Positions 8,598-17,144 are shown, counted from the stretch's first letter. The stretch is 64,000 nt of DNA from UBA2040 sp002384725 (GCA_963926475.1 CAWUXE010000023.1:42339-106338), one strand, 5' to 3'. Notes: generated by a model not told the origin, from the letters alone. Made by a program: numbers and translations.

Positions 8598-9956
8598 ATG
8601 CACAAATACTTACTCATTCTCCTATTCGTTTCTTGCGGAACGCACGCTCAAAAAGATTCGGCCTTTATTCGAAAGATATACGATGAAACACTCCTACGTG
8701 GAAAAGCCCACGAAGATTTGCGTTCACTTTGCAAAGACGTAGGAGCCAGAATTTCAGGTTCCGCAGCAGCAGAGATGGCGGTTTATTGGAGCGAAGCAAA
8801 GATGAAATCGTATGGTTTCGATAAAGTGTACTTACAGGAAATTCAAGTTCCCCATTGGGAAAGAGGAACAAAAGAAAACGCTTATTTCAAAGATGACAAA
8901 GGTATTTTGCACAAAGTAAAAGTGCTCGCACTTGGTGGTTCAATCGCTACGGAAGGGGCAATCGAGGCAGAAGTTGTCGAATTTACTTCTTTGGATGCTC
9001 TTAAAAAAGCAACAAGAAGCCAAGTTGAAGGCAAAATAGTATTTATAAATCAACTGATGGACGCTGCGCAAATTTCAACTTTCAGAGCATATGGCGCATG
9101 CTGGCCCGTTCGCGGCTTAGGTGCCATCGAAGGCAGCAATCTAGGAGCAAAAGCAGTTGTAATTCGTTCGCTCGCCATGCCTATCGATGATCATCCGCAC
9201 ACAGGTTCTATGTATTATGTCGATTCTGTTGCTAAAATTCCTGCTGCGGCGCTTTCTACCAAAGATTGTGAATTACTTTCCGCCCAGTTAAAAAAAGGAA
9301 AATGCAAATTCATTCTGGAAATGAATTGTCAGAATTTCCCGGATGAAACCTCTTACAACATTATTGCTGAAATGACTGGAACGAAGTTTCCCAATGAGAT
9401 AATCACCTTCGGTGGGCATATCGATTCTTGGGATACTGGCGAAGGGGCGCACGATGATGGCGCAGGGGTAATTCATAACTTGGAAGCTTTACGGGTTCTG
9501 AAAACTTTGAATTACAAGCCGAATCATACGCTTCGTTTGGTCTTTTTTATGAATGAAGAGAATGGGAACATGGGCGGAAAAACCTATGCAACTTGGACCA
9601 AAGCAAAGGGCGAAAAACAAATTGCAGCTATTGAAAGTGATAGAGGTGGATTTTCTCCAAGAGGATTTGATGTGGACGGACAAGACAAACATCTCGATTT
9701 ATTAAAAAGCTTTGCGCCCTTATTTGCTCCGTACTTTGTCAACCAATTTGAAAAAGGATATGGTGGCGTCGACATCGGACCGCTGAAAGATGAATTTGAT
9801 GGAATTCCACTTTTTGGCTTCGCAGTCGATTCGCAACGATATTTCGATTTTCATCACGCCGAAAGTGACGTATTCGAAAATGTAAACAAACGAGAATTGG
9901 AATTGGGCGCGGCTTCGATTGGGGCTTTGATTTATTTACTCGATCAGAAATTATAA
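8598..9956 (+). CDS. Secreted M28 family metallopeptidase
   Basis: A zinc aminopeptidase or carboxypeptidase of 452 residues. I choose the ATG at 8598 because it gives a clean signal peptide (KYLLILLFVSCGTHAQ); an upstream ATG at 8547 would add 17 residues. A PA-like insert lies at about residues 110-230. The M28 catalytic core follows: GGHIDSWDTGEGAHDDGAG supplies the first zinc His/Asp and the bridging Asp, FFMNEENGNMGG the catalytic Glu pair, ESDRGG the next Asp, and FDFHHAESDVFENV the last His. The Cys in the signal region is not in a good lipobox. It is expected to act in the periplasm or outside the cell. The substrate is unknown. Confidence 0.93.
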   Translation: MHKYLLILLFVSCGTHAQKDSAFIRKIYDETLLRGKAHEDLRSLCKDVGARISGSAAAEMAVYWSEAKMKSYGFDKVYLQEIQVPHWERGTKENAYFKDDKGILHKVKVLALGGSIATEGAIEAEVVEFTSLDALKKATRSQVEGKIVFINQLMDAAQISTFRAYGACWPVRGLGAIEGSNLGAKAVVIRSLAMPIDDHPHTGSMYYVDSVAKIPAAALSTKDCELLSAQLKKGKCKFILEMNCQNFPDETSYNIIAEMTGTKFPNEIITFGGHIDSWDTGEGAHDDGAGVIHNLEALRVLKTLNYKPNHTLRLVFFMNEENGNMGGKTYATWTKAKGEKQIAAIESDRGGFSPRGFDVDGQDKHLDLLKSFAPLFAPYFVNQFEKGYGGVDIGPLKDEFDGIPLFGFAVDSQRYFDFHHAESDVFENVNKRELELGAASIGALIYLLDQKL

Positions 9957-9960
9957 AGTA

Positions 9961-10027
9961 GGCTTCGACTCCGCTCAGCCTGCGCATAAAAAACAAACTT
10001 AACGCCGACTTAGCAGTGTCGAAGACA
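9961..10027. repeat. Imperfect palindromic repeat of the CTTCGAC family, copy A
   Basis: The left arm reads GGCTTCGACTCCGCTCAGCC and the right arm, read in reverse complement, GTCTTCGACACTGCTAAGTC, separated by an A-rich loop. The same arm word recurs at 47618-47723. It sits in the 94-base gap between two plus-strand genes and could fold in the transcript as a hairpin, so it may serve as a terminator or mRNA end. Confidence 0.5.
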
Positions 10028-10050
10028 AGCGAAATTAAACACTCAAAAAC

Positions 10051-10581
10051 ATGATAATAACACAACCCATTCCAGAACATGCTCCACCCTGGTCGAAGAA
10101 CTACTTGAAATACATTGAAGAGGAAGAAAGTTTACTACAATCCATGCAAGGACAGCGCGAGGTCTTTTTGACTTTTCTTAAAAGCATTCCGGCAGACAAA
10201 TGGGACCATCGATACGAAGAAGGAAAATGGTCGATCAAAGGCGTGGTTTCGCATGTTATCGATACAGAATTGATTTTCCAATACCGCTCTCTTCGCGCTT
10301 CACGACATGATGCAACCAACATGGAAGGTTTCGATGAAAATGCGTACGATTTGACGGCTAATTTGGACGAGCGTTCACCCGAACAAATCATCAATCAATT
10401 TGCGGCAACTCGAAACAGCAGTATCGCCTTATTTGAAGGAATGAATGAAAGTAACTTGGATTTCGTCGGAATGGGAAATAATCAACCTTTTTCTGCCCGA
10501 AGCGGCGGTTGGCTGATGGTTGGACACGCTATTCATCATATGCATGTGATTGAAGAGAGATATCTGATTGGGACTGATTGA
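10051..10581 (+). CDS. DinB-like putative metal-dependent hydrolase/transferase
   Basis: A 176-residue four-helix-bundle protein of the DinB/YfiT family. The metal-binding triad is visible as the His in VISHVIDTELIFQYR (about residue 69) and the spaced His residues in VGHAIHHMHVIEERYL near the C terminus. W-SIKGVVSH and LDERSPEQIINQF are also typical. Relatives include bacillithiol and mycothiol S-transferases, but the reaction here is unknown. It follows the M28 peptidase gene after a palindromic spacer and is followed by a strong inverted repeat. Confidence 0.88.
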   Translation: MIITQPIPEHAPPWSKNYLKYIEEEESLLQSMQGQREVFLTFLKSIPADKWDHRYEEGKWSIKGVVSHVIDTELIFQYRSLRASRHDATNMEGFDENAYDLTANLDERSPEQIINQFAATRNSSIALFEGMNESNLDFVGMGNNQPFSARSGGWLMVGHAIHHMHVIEERYLIGTD

Positions 10582-10608
10582 ATGACTTTTACTGTTGAAG
10601 ATAACTCT

Positions 10609-10650
10609 TGACTATCCAGATTGATAATTTATTATTAATCTGGATAGTCA
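10609..10650. terminator. Perfect 14-bp inverted repeat, putative terminator or mRNA end
   Basis: The arms TGACTATCCAGATT and AATCTGGATAGTCA are perfectly complementary across a 14-base AT-rich loop. It lies 28 bases after the stop of the DinB-like gene. There is no run of T after the stem, so it is not a classical intrinsic terminator. It could be a stabilising 3' hairpin or a protein-binding site. Confidence 0.5.
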
Positions 10651-10717
10651 TTCGATTTGTGAACAAATTCCTTTATATATTCGTTTAACAGCATAGCATT
10701 GTAACGATTATTTCAAT

Positions 10718-10725
10718 TATCTTTG
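10718..10725 (+). promoter_or_regulatory. Putative Bacteroidota -7 box (TATCTTTG)
   Basis: TATCTTTG matches the Bacteroidota -7 consensus TAnnTTTG and lies 60 bases upstream of the alpha-oxoamine synthase start. A TTG at 10699-10701 is 16 bases upstream, shorter than the usual spacing, so the -33 element is uncertain. Confidence 0.45.
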
Positions 10726-10785
10726 CAATCATAAATAGGATTGTGATGTTTATCGCTTCCTGCTAAAAACCAAAAAAAAGCTTGC

Positions 10786-12063
10786 ATGGTAGATATTTTT
10801 GAAAAAATCAAGAAAAACAGAGGTCCAATTGGACAGTATTCTAAAGGTGTTCACGGTTATTTCACCTTCCCTAAATTGGAAGGCGAATTGGGAAACAAAA
10901 TGGTTTTCCGCGGCAAAGAATGTCTTGTATGGTCTTTGAATAACTACCTCGGTTTAGCAAATCATCCTGAAATTCGTAAAGCGGATAAGGAAGCAGCTGA
11001 ACAATACGGATTGGCCTACCCAATGGGTGCGCGTATGATGACGGGACAGACGAGCGAACACGAGATGTTGGAAAACGAAATCGCTGAATTCATGGGTTTT
11101 CCAGATTCAATCTTGTTGAACTTCGGTTACCAAGGAATGGTTTCAGCTATCGACTGTTTGGTAGATAGAAATGATATCATCGTGTACGATAGCGAATCTC
11201 ACGCTTGTATTTTGGATGGAATGCGTTTGCACAATGGTAAGCGTTTCGTGTTCAAACACAACGACATGGATAGCTTCGACAAACAAATGACGAATGCTAC
11301 TCGTTTGGCAGAAACAACAGGAGGTGGAATCTTAGTGATTACCGAAGGAGTTTTCGGAATGGCAGGTGACCAAGGAAAGTTGAAAGAAATTGTTGATTTC
11401 CGTAAATCAGGTAAATATGATTTCCGTTTGTTCGTTGATGACGCGCACGGATTCGGAACACTTGGTAAAACAGGACAAGGTGCTGGAGAAGAGCAAGGTG
11501 TGCAAGGAGAAATCGATGTATTGTTCGGAACTTTTGCCAAAGCAATGGCTTCTGTAGGAGGTTTCCTTTGTGCTAACGAAGATATCGTTGAGTATTTCCG
11601 TTACAACATGCGTTCTCAAATGTATGCGAAGTCTTTACCGATGACCATCACCGTTGGAGCGCGTAAACGTCTTGAAATGCTTAGAACGCGTCCTGAGATT
11701 AAAGCTCAATTGTGGACGATTGCTACTGCTTTGAAAAAAGGATTAGGCGAAGCAGGTTTCGATTTAGGCGAAGCGAATTCAGTTGTTACTCCAGTATTCA
11801 TGAAAGGTGATTTGGCTGAAGCTACAAACTTGACCTACGATTTGCGTGAAAATCACAATATCTTCTGTTCAATTGTAATTTATCCAGTTGTACCGAAAGA
11901 TGTGATCATGTTGCGTTTGATTCCAACTGCTGTTCATACCTTAGAAGATGTGAACTACACAGTAGAAACATTCAAGAAAATCAAAACAAAACTAGACGCC
12001 GGCGAATACAAATCAGACGAAATGGCGGCTGTTGAAGTAGACGACAAAAAGAATATGAAATAG
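10786..12063 (+). CDS. Alpha-oxoamine synthase, serine palmitoyltransferase-like
   Basis: A PLP enzyme of 425 residues that condenses an amino acid with an acyl-CoA or acyl-ACP. The fold-type I signature is complete: FGYQGMVSAIDCL, HACILDGMRLH, FVDDAHGFGTLG (Asp near 219, His 221) and FGTFAKAMASVGG with the PLP-binding lysine at about residue 252. The sequence resembles bacterial serine palmitoyltransferases of Bacteroidota more than glycine acetyltransferase (Kbl) or BioF. The N terminus (VHGYF, NNYLGLANHPE) and the 20-odd extra C-terminal residues support this. It probably starts sphingolipid synthesis, or sulfonolipid synthesis if cysteate is the substrate. No dedicated sphingolipid partner is adjacent. 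An intrinsic terminator follows at 12087. Confidence 0.85.
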   Translation: MVDIFEKIKKNRGPIGQYSKGVHGYFTFPKLEGELGNKMVFRGKECLVWSLNNYLGLANHPEIRKADKEAAEQYGLAYPMGARMMTGQTSEHEMLENEIAEFMGFPDSILLNFGYQGMVSAIDCLVDRNDIIVYDSESHACILDGMRLHNGKRFVFKHNDMDSFDKQMTNATRLAETTGGGILVITEGVFGMAGDQGKLKEIVDFRKSGKYDFRLFVDDAHGFGTLGKTGQGAGEEQGVQGEIDVLFGTFAKAMASVGGFLCANEDIVEYFRYNMRSQMYAKSLPMTITVGARKRLEMLRTRPEIKAQLWTIATALKKGLGEAGFDLGEANSVVTPVFMKGDLAEATNLTYDLRENHNIFCSIVIYPVVPKDVIMLRLIPTAVHTLEDVNYTVETFKKIKTKLDAGEYKSDEMAAVEVDDKKNMK

Positions 12064-12086
12064 AGATTTTTCTCCAACTATATTTT

Positions 12087-12118
12087 AAGCCAGGTTTCAA
12101 TTGAAATCTGGCTTTTTT
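12087..12118 (+). terminator. Intrinsic terminator after the alpha-oxoamine synthase gene
   Basis: A stem formed by AGCCAGGTTTCA and TGAAATCTGGCT (one G-U pair) with a three-base loop is followed by six T residues. It begins 24 bases past the stop codon. Confidence 0.85.
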
Positions 12119-12231
12119 AATGCCTAAACATTTTTTTTGCGAATTTCCATACGGTGAATAAATTTGTTAATCGGCGTAAAAATGCGGAGAAACTTTCGAT
12201 TGGCTAATGTAAAACTCCTAACTTCCCCACC

Positions 12232-12666
12232 ATGACTCAAAACAAAAAACAAGAACTTCTCAGCAAATTCGTAGAAAAAGCCGACATGTTAGGTGCAGGT
12301 GCCGTATTGCTCGGCTTCTTTTTAAAATACTCGTCCAATCAGTTTGGTCAAATTTTACTTATCATTGGCTTTGGTTCGGTAGCAACAGCTTCGGTTTGCA
12401 AGAGCTATATGGCGTATGCAGAATTGGATGGAATGGAACGATTTGTTCTAAAAGGAGCAGTTATGACCGCAGCGATTGGCATGATAGCTTCGCTCTTCAG
12501 GATAATGCGTTGGCCGAATAACTTGAGCATGTATTACACCTTCTTTGGAGCAGTTGCTGTTATCCTAGTTGTGTCCTTATTCAAATCCAAAAACCCCATA
12601 AATTTCGTACCTTTCAACGAACTATTAAAAATAGCTGGAGTATTTTTGGTTTATTTTTTACTGTAA
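12232..12666 (+). CDS. Four-helix membrane protein with GldL-like LFRIMRWP motif
   Basis: A 144-residue, almost entirely hydrophobic protein with four predicted membrane segments (about residues 20-36, 40-58, 73-90, 99-117) and a short fifth hydrophobic stretch at the very C terminus. The segment ASLFRIMRWPNN recalls the LFKxxHWPG motif of the gliding/T9SS motor protein GldL and of short Bacteroidota membrane proteins related to it. It lacks the long cytoplasmic coiled region of real GldL, so I do not call it GldL. It is 10 bases upstream of a T9SS-secreted subtilase gene and probably co-transcribed with it. Confidence 0.72.
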   Translation: MTQNKKQELLSKFVEKADMLGAGAVLLGFFLKYSSNQFGQILLIIGFGSVATASVCKSYMAYAELDGMERFVLKGAVMTAAIGMIASLFRIMRWPNNLSMYYTFFGAVAVILVVSLFKSKNPINFVPFNELLKIAGVFLVYFLL

Positions 12667-12676
12667 CAAATTCAAC

Positions 12677-14836
12677 ATGAAAATATTCTTATTCTCTCTC
12701 GTTTTTATCAGTGGTTTCACCTTTGCGCAAGGGCCGCAAATCTCTGTGAAAACACAATTCGATACCTACAAAATAGAGCAACTTTCGGCGAAAATATTGA
12801 AGGGTGACGAACAGGTAATCGACTTGTATCCCATCATGAAATTGAATGACGAATACTTCGTTTCCTTCGTTGGGAAGAAAGTTTCGGGTGCTAGCTTGGA
12901 CAATCAAGAGGGCATTTTTTACGGGAAAGAAGTTGGTGATATTTTGAGCGTTCGTGTTCGTTTGGATAAGCTCAATTCCATTCAAAACATCGAAGGATTG
13001 GCCTTTTTGGAATTGGCAGGAAAAATTAAAAAATCGCTTGATAAAGTTTTGTGGGACACACGTGTCGACAGTGTGCACGCAGGTTATGGATTGCCCGAAG
13101 GTTATTCGGGAAAAGATGTTTTCATCGGCATCACCGATTGGGGATTTGATTATTCGTCGCCCATGTTTTACGATACTTCATTGACCTATACGCGAATTCA
13201 TTCGGCTTGGGATCAGTTCAAATTGAGCGGACCAGCTCCAGTAGGATACAATTACGGAACGGTGTACAATACGCCAGCTCAATTTGTGGCGCAAGGTGCC
13301 GATACGGCTAATATTTATTCGTTCGCAACGCACGGATCCCATGTGGCGGGCATCGCAGGCGGAAGTGGAGCAGGATTGCAATACCGCGGAATGGCGTTTG
13401 AATCACAGTTTTTGTTTACGACTTTTTTGGTCGACGAAGCAGCCGTGCTCGATGCGTGGCAATGGATGAAAAGCATAGCCGATGCGGAAGGAAAACGATT
13501 GGTGATGAACATGAGTTGGGGCTTGTACCACTTTGGAACCAATGATGGAACTTCGCTCCTCAGTCAGGCTATTACTGCGATGTCGAATGACGGAGTTGTG
13601 TTTGCGACTTCGGCAGGAAACAATGGCGACGTGAATTTTCACCTAAAAAAAGACTTCAACAACGATTCTATTCGCAGTGCTGTGGCGTTTTACAATTACA
13701 ATTCGAATCCGAACATGTGGGGACAAAGTTTGCACGCTTGGGGCGAGGTCGGACAAGATTTCGAAATGAAGATTGAATTGGTAAACTCTTCTAATCAATT
13801 GCTGATAGCGTGTCCGTACATTCCGGCTTCGTTCAATGGCTACATCGACACGTTTATGATTTCTGGAATCGATACAGTTTGGTACAATGTAACGGCGCAA
13901 ACGGCGCATCCGCAAAACAACCGACCTACTATTCGTTTTCGGGTCAAAAAGACGAATACACAACTGAAAATAATTATGAATGCTAAGGCAGCAACAGGTC
14001 GTGTTCATTTTTGGAACGTGACTGAATTGGTAACCGATGTGGGCAACTGGGGCATGTCGTTTTTGACGGCTGGAGCTGGAACTGTTGGTGGCGATCATTT
14101 TTACGGAATTGGAGAACCAGCTGCTTCGGGATCATGTATTTCGGTGGCGGCGCACACGTCGAGTTATGTTTTGGCGAATGGTCAAACGTACGGCGGTGCA
14201 AGAGCGAATTTTTCTAGTATTGGTCCACGCTACGATGAGGTACTAAAACCAGATATTTCAGCACCTGGAGTTGGTGTTCGTTCGTCGATTAGTTCCTATA
14301 CGGACAACAATTATAGTCCAACAACGACTGTCTTTTTCAATGGTAGAACCTATCCATTCGCTGCCTTTTCTGGAACGTCAATGTCGTCTCCAGCGGTGGC
14401 CGGAATTTGTGCTTTGCTTTTGGAAGCGAATCCGTATTTGTCGGCAGAGCAAGTGAAAGATATTATCATTCAAACCCGACGATTGGACAACAATACGGGC
14501 AACATCGGTCCGAACGGCGATACCGAATGGGGACATGGAAAAATCAATGCGTATGCGGCAATTCAATTGGCTTTGCAGACAGTTGGAATCGAAGAACCTA
14601 AAATCGAAACGAAGTGGCTGGTCTACCCGAATCCGGCAGCTGATTTAATACAAATTGAAGGAGTGGAAGGCATAGAAAATGTGCACGAAGTTTCGATAAT
14701 TGATGCGCCAGGAAAAGTCTCTACTTTGGAAATGAATTCAGGTGGAATAACTATTTCAAATCTTTCGACTGGAAATTATATCGTTCGATTTATTTTGAAT
14801 GGAAAAGTCCTGCAAAGCAAATTCGTTAAGTTTTAA
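12677..14836 (+). CDS. S8 family serine peptidase (subtilase) with T9SS sorting domain
   Basis: A secreted subtilisin-like protease of 719 residues. It has a signal peptide (KIFLFSLVFISGFTFAQ), an N-terminal pro-region, and a catalytic triad that is all visible: Asp in IGITDWGFDYSS near residue 155, His in THGSHVAGIAGG near residue 220, and Ser in FSGTSMSSPAVAG near residue 568. NMSWG and SAGNNGD form the oxyanion region. A jelly-roll-like insert lies between His and Ser. The last 75 residues (WLVYPNPAADLIQI ... LSTGNYIVRF ... SKFVKF) form a T9SS sorting domain, so the protease should be released or attached at the cell surface. It lies 10 bases after the small membrane protein gene. Confidence 0.95.
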   Translation: MKIFLFSLVFISGFTFAQGPQISVKTQFDTYKIEQLSAKILKGDEQVIDLYPIMKLNDEYFVSFVGKKVSGASLDNQEGIFYGKEVGDILSVRVRLDKLNSIQNIEGLAFLELAGKIKKSLDKVLWDTRVDSVHAGYGLPEGYSGKDVFIGITDWGFDYSSPMFYDTSLTYTRIHSAWDQFKLSGPAPVGYNYGTVYNTPAQFVAQGADTANIYSFATHGSHVAGIAGGSGAGLQYRGMAFESQFLFTTFLVDEAAVLDAWQWMKSIADAEGKRLVMNMSWGLYHFGTNDGTSLLSQAITAMSNDGVVFATSAGNNGDVNFHLKKDFNNDSIRSAVAFYNYNSNPNMWGQSLHAWGEVGQDFEMKIELVNSSNQLLIACPYIPASFNGYIDTFMISGIDTVWYNVTAQTAHPQNNRPTIRFRVKKTNTQLKIIMNAKAATGRVHFWNVTELVTDVGNWGMSFLTAGAGTVGGDHFYGIGEPAASGSCISVAAHTSSYVLANGQTYGGARANFSSIGPRYDEVLKPDISAPGVGVRSSISSYTDNNYSPTTTVFFNGRTYPFAAFSGTSMSSPAVAGICALLLEANPYLSAEQVKDIIIQTRRLDNNTGNIGPNGDTEWGHGKINAYAAIQLALQTVGIEEPKIETKWLVYPNPAADLIQIEGVEGIENVHEVSIIDAPGKVSTLEMNSGGITISNLSTGNYIVRFILNGKVLQSKFVKF

Positions 14837-15006
14837 TTGATTTCATCGGTGTTGAAGGACATCGTAACCGCCAATCCTTTGGGACGAATATTTGATAGTA
14901 CCATGTTGCCAAGCTTTAGATAATCAACATATTTGTGTCCCTTTTTCTTGACAAAAAAGAAAAATTGAGTATTTCGTTCGACTTCATTACTTTTGCATCC
15001 GAGTTA
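14833..15006 (-). other. Open frame of about 57 codons without a start, doubtful
   Basis: On the minus strand the spacer stays open from a stop near 15006 to a stop at 14833, ending in a peptide (YLKLGNMVLSNIRPKGLAV) that looks protein-like. No start codon is convincing, it overlaps the stop codon of the subtilase gene, and it runs through the GtrA promoter. It may be the 3' end of a lost gene or chance. Confidence 0.2.
14965..14995 (+). promoter_or_regulatory. Bacteroidota-type promoter of the GtrA gene
   Basis: TTG at 14965-14967 is followed after exactly 20 bases by TACTTTTG at 14988-14995, matching TTG-N20-TAnnTTTG. The GtrA start codon follows only 10 bases later, so the mRNA would have almost no leader. 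Confidence 0.65.
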
Positions 15007-15485
15007 TGCGAAATCTGATTATCCGTTTTATCGATACTTTCTATTTTATTTTTCGGTCGTTCATGCCGCTGAAAACATATCGCTATGCTGTTTGCGGTGG
15101 CAGTAACTTGATGTTGGATATTCTACTTTATTTCGTTTTTTACCATTTCGTCTTTGCGAAACAAGACCTGGATTTGAGTTTCTTGACCATCAGTTCGCAT
15201 ATTGCTTCTTTATTTGTGGTTTTCCCAATTACGTTTATCACGGGGTTTTTACTCAATCGTTTTATCACCTTTGACGATTCCAATTTACCATGGCGAACAC
15301 AGTTTAGCCGCTATTTTATGGTGGCATTGGGTGCTATTATTCTGAGTTATATCCTCATGAAAATCTTTGTGGATGGATTTGGATTTTATCCCACCATTTC
15401 AAAAATAATTACAACGCTTATTTCTGTCGTCTACAGTTATATTTTGCAAAGCAAGTTTAGCTTTCGCGTGGTGGAGCAAGGGTAA
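15006..15485 (+). CDS. GtrA family membrane protein
   Basis: A 159-residue inner-membrane protein with four predicted helices. The core YAVCGGSNLMLDILLYFVFYHFV, the middle helices SLFVVFPITFITGFLLNRFITF, and the C-terminal ISVVYSYILQSKFSF match the GtrA family, whose members assist transfer of lipid-linked sugars (undecaprenyl phosphate-glucose flipping in phage serotype conversion; teichoic and arabinogalactan decoration elsewhere). It is a single gene with its own promoter. The substrate is unknown. Confidence 0.9.
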   Translation: MRNLIIRFIDTFYFIFRSFMPLKTYRYAVCGGSNLMLDILLYFVFYHFVFAKQDLDLSFLTISSHIASLFVVFPITFITGFLLNRFITFDDSNLPWRTQFSRYFMVALGAIILSYILMKIFVDGFGFYPTISKIITTLISVVYSYILQSKFSFRVVEQG

Positions 15486-15565
15486 GTTGTTAAATTCTTC
15501 AAAACCATTTCCTGCAATATTCTTACCTTTTTAAAAAGGGCGAAAATAAATAATGATAGGGCGCA

Positions 15566-15745
15566 TTAATCGTTGTTCTTGAATATGATAGTTCCATTGT
15601 TCTCGTTGAACGAAAGGATTTCACCTTTGAAAACACGTCCGTCTTTCATGTAAATTACATCGTACACCAATTTCGTAGTATCGTCTTGAGCACTTAGATC
15701 AGAAACACAAATTAAACATAGGAGTGCGAAGAGAAATTTTTTCAT
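15566..15745 (-). CDS. Small secreted protein of 59 residues
   Basis: A complete 59-codon gene with ATG at 15743-15745 and stop TAA at 15566-15568. Residues 1-19 form a good signal peptide (KKFLFALLCLICVSDLSAQ, cut after SAQ), leaving about 40 residues with YDVIYMKDGRVFKGEILSF, a small beta-strand pattern seen in Bacteroidota periplasmic domains. It has no obvious catalytic or metal residues. The gene is convergent with gtrA and divergent from dus. Signal peptide quality and absence of internal stops argue that it is real; its function is unknown. Confidence 0.68.
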   Translation of the reverse strand: MKKFLFALLCLICVSDLSAQDDTTKLVYDVIYMKDGRVFKGEILSFNENNGTIIFKNND

Positions 15746-15855
15746 AGGATTGAAGTTGGTATAGAAATTACTTTGCGAATTTGCGAATAATTGTCTGAAA
15801 GAGCAAACATTATACTGGAGATAAAACCATAATTCAACTTACCTTTGTCGCCGAA

Positions 15856-16803
15856 ATGTCGTTCAAATTAATCTCTAGTCCCTTACAAAGTTTTACGGAA
15901 TTCCGATTTCGAAATGCCTTGGATAATCATTTTGGTGGAATAGATACGTATTACGCTCCTTATATCCGATTGAATGGTAAAATGGAGATTAAAGCGAATT
16001 ATGAACGCGACCTGTTTCCCGAAAACAATATCGTCCAAGAACTCGTTCCGCAAGTCATGACGAATGATCCAGATGAGTTTCTTTTCGTTGTAAAATACGT
16101 TCAAAGTTTAGGGTACAATGAACTCAATTGGAATTTGGGATGTCCATACCCTATGGTGACTAAGCGTTGTATGGGTTCGGGATTGATAAACGATCCGCAA
16201 CGCATAGACGAAGTGCTCAAAAAAGCGCACGAAGAATCGGATATCGTCGTTTCCATGAAGATGCGAATGGGGTACGAAAACCCGACAGAGATTTTGGATA
16301 CTTTTCCTATCTTAGACAAGTATCCGATTAAAAATATTGGCATTCACGCCCGTATTGGGAAACAATTGTACAAAGGCGGAGTGGACCTCGAATCGTTTCA
16401 AAACTGTTTAGACAAAACGAAGCACACGATTTATTACAATGGCGATATTTGTTCGGTTGCAGATTTCAGACGAATGCAGGACCTTTTTCCTTCCATCGAA
16501 AATTGGATGATAGGCCGCGGATTGATTGCGGATCCATTTCTAGCGCAGATGATCAAAGCAGATACGGAAGTATTTCCTGATAATCGCTGGAAACTTTTCC
16601 GAAAGTTTCAATACGAATTATTTGACGGATATGCAGGAGCACTTTCTGGAAAAAGTCACGTATTAACTAAAATGACCTCGTTTTGGGAGTACTTTTCAGT
16701 AAGTTTTTCTGATTCGCATAAGGTGTTTAAGAAAATCAAAAAGGCAAAATCGATTGAAGCGTATCATGAAGCGGTGGAGGAAATCTTTAAGGATTTTGTT
16801 TGA
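15856..16803 (+). CDS. tRNA-dihydrouridine synthase family protein
   Basis: An FMN enzyme that reduces uridine to dihydrouridine in tRNA, 315 residues long. The (beta/alpha)8 barrel opens with LISSPLQSFTEFRFR. ELNWNLGCPYPMVTKRCMGSGLI at about residues 94-116 carries the catalytic Cys of the GCP motif. VVSMKMRMGYE, IGIHARIGKQLYKG (the usual HARTRxQ motif slightly altered) and YYNGDICS then GRGLIADPFLA form the FMN and phosphate sites. The C-terminal helical tRNA-binding domain is present. Which of the Dus classes it belongs to cannot be settled by eye. Confidence 0.92.
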   Translation: MSFKLISSPLQSFTEFRFRNALDNHFGGIDTYYAPYIRLNGKMEIKANYERDLFPENNIVQELVPQVMTNDPDEFLFVVKYVQSLGYNELNWNLGCPYPMVTKRCMGSGLINDPQRIDEVLKKAHEESDIVVSMKMRMGYENPTEILDTFPILDKYPIKNIGIHARIGKQLYKGGVDLESFQNCLDKTKHTIYYNGDICSVADFRRMQDLFPSIENWMIGRGLIADPFLAQMIKADTEVFPDNRWKLFRKFQYELFDGYAGALSGKSHVLTKMTSFWEYFSVSFSDSHKVFKKIKKAKSIEAYHEAVEEIFKDFV

Positions 16804-16867
16804 TTAATTGAACATGACACAATTATTGTATCAAAACATCAATCGAAAACAAACCTAAATAAGGCTT

Positions 16868-17116
16868 TTAATTCTTCAAAATTTCAATTCCTGCTTTTAG
16901 TCCATTTTCTATTTCCAATCGAACAAAATAAACTCCATTCACACCCTCGATTTCTAAGTCGAAAATTTGAACATCGTTGAAGGCTTTTTGGCTCACCAAT
17001 TTCCCTTTCGCATCAAACCCTTTCGCGTTGATGTGTGAATAGTTAGTGCCCAAATCGATTTTCAGATTCCCCTGTGTTGGATTTGGATAGACTTTCAAGC
17101 CACCTCCAAAAATTTC
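16868..17116 (-). pseudogene. Orphan T9SS C-terminal sorting domain (gene remnant)
   Basis: The frame encodes EIFGGG then LKVYPNPTQGNLKIDLG, with VNGVYFVRLEIENG and a basic end, a textbook type A sorting domain of about 77 residues. It is preceded at once by an in-frame TAA at 17117-17119 and has no ATG start, signal peptide or passenger domain. The rsmG gene lies 28 bases upstream on the same strand. The likeliest reading is the surviving 3' end of a T9SS cargo gene whose body was deleted. Without a signal peptide it cannot be exported. Confidence 0.7.
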
Positions 17117-17144
17117 TTAATGTTGAATTCTGAATAATTTCCGA

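Noticed and set aside
12232..12666. True GldL of the gliding/T9SS motor
   Set aside because: It lacks the long cytoplasmic coiled region and the gldKLMN neighbours; only a short motif is shared.
14833..15006. Minus-strand frame ending in YLKLGNMVLSNIRPKG as a real gene
   Set aside because: It has no start codon and overlaps both the subtilase stop codon and the gtrA promoter; kept only as a doubtful entry.
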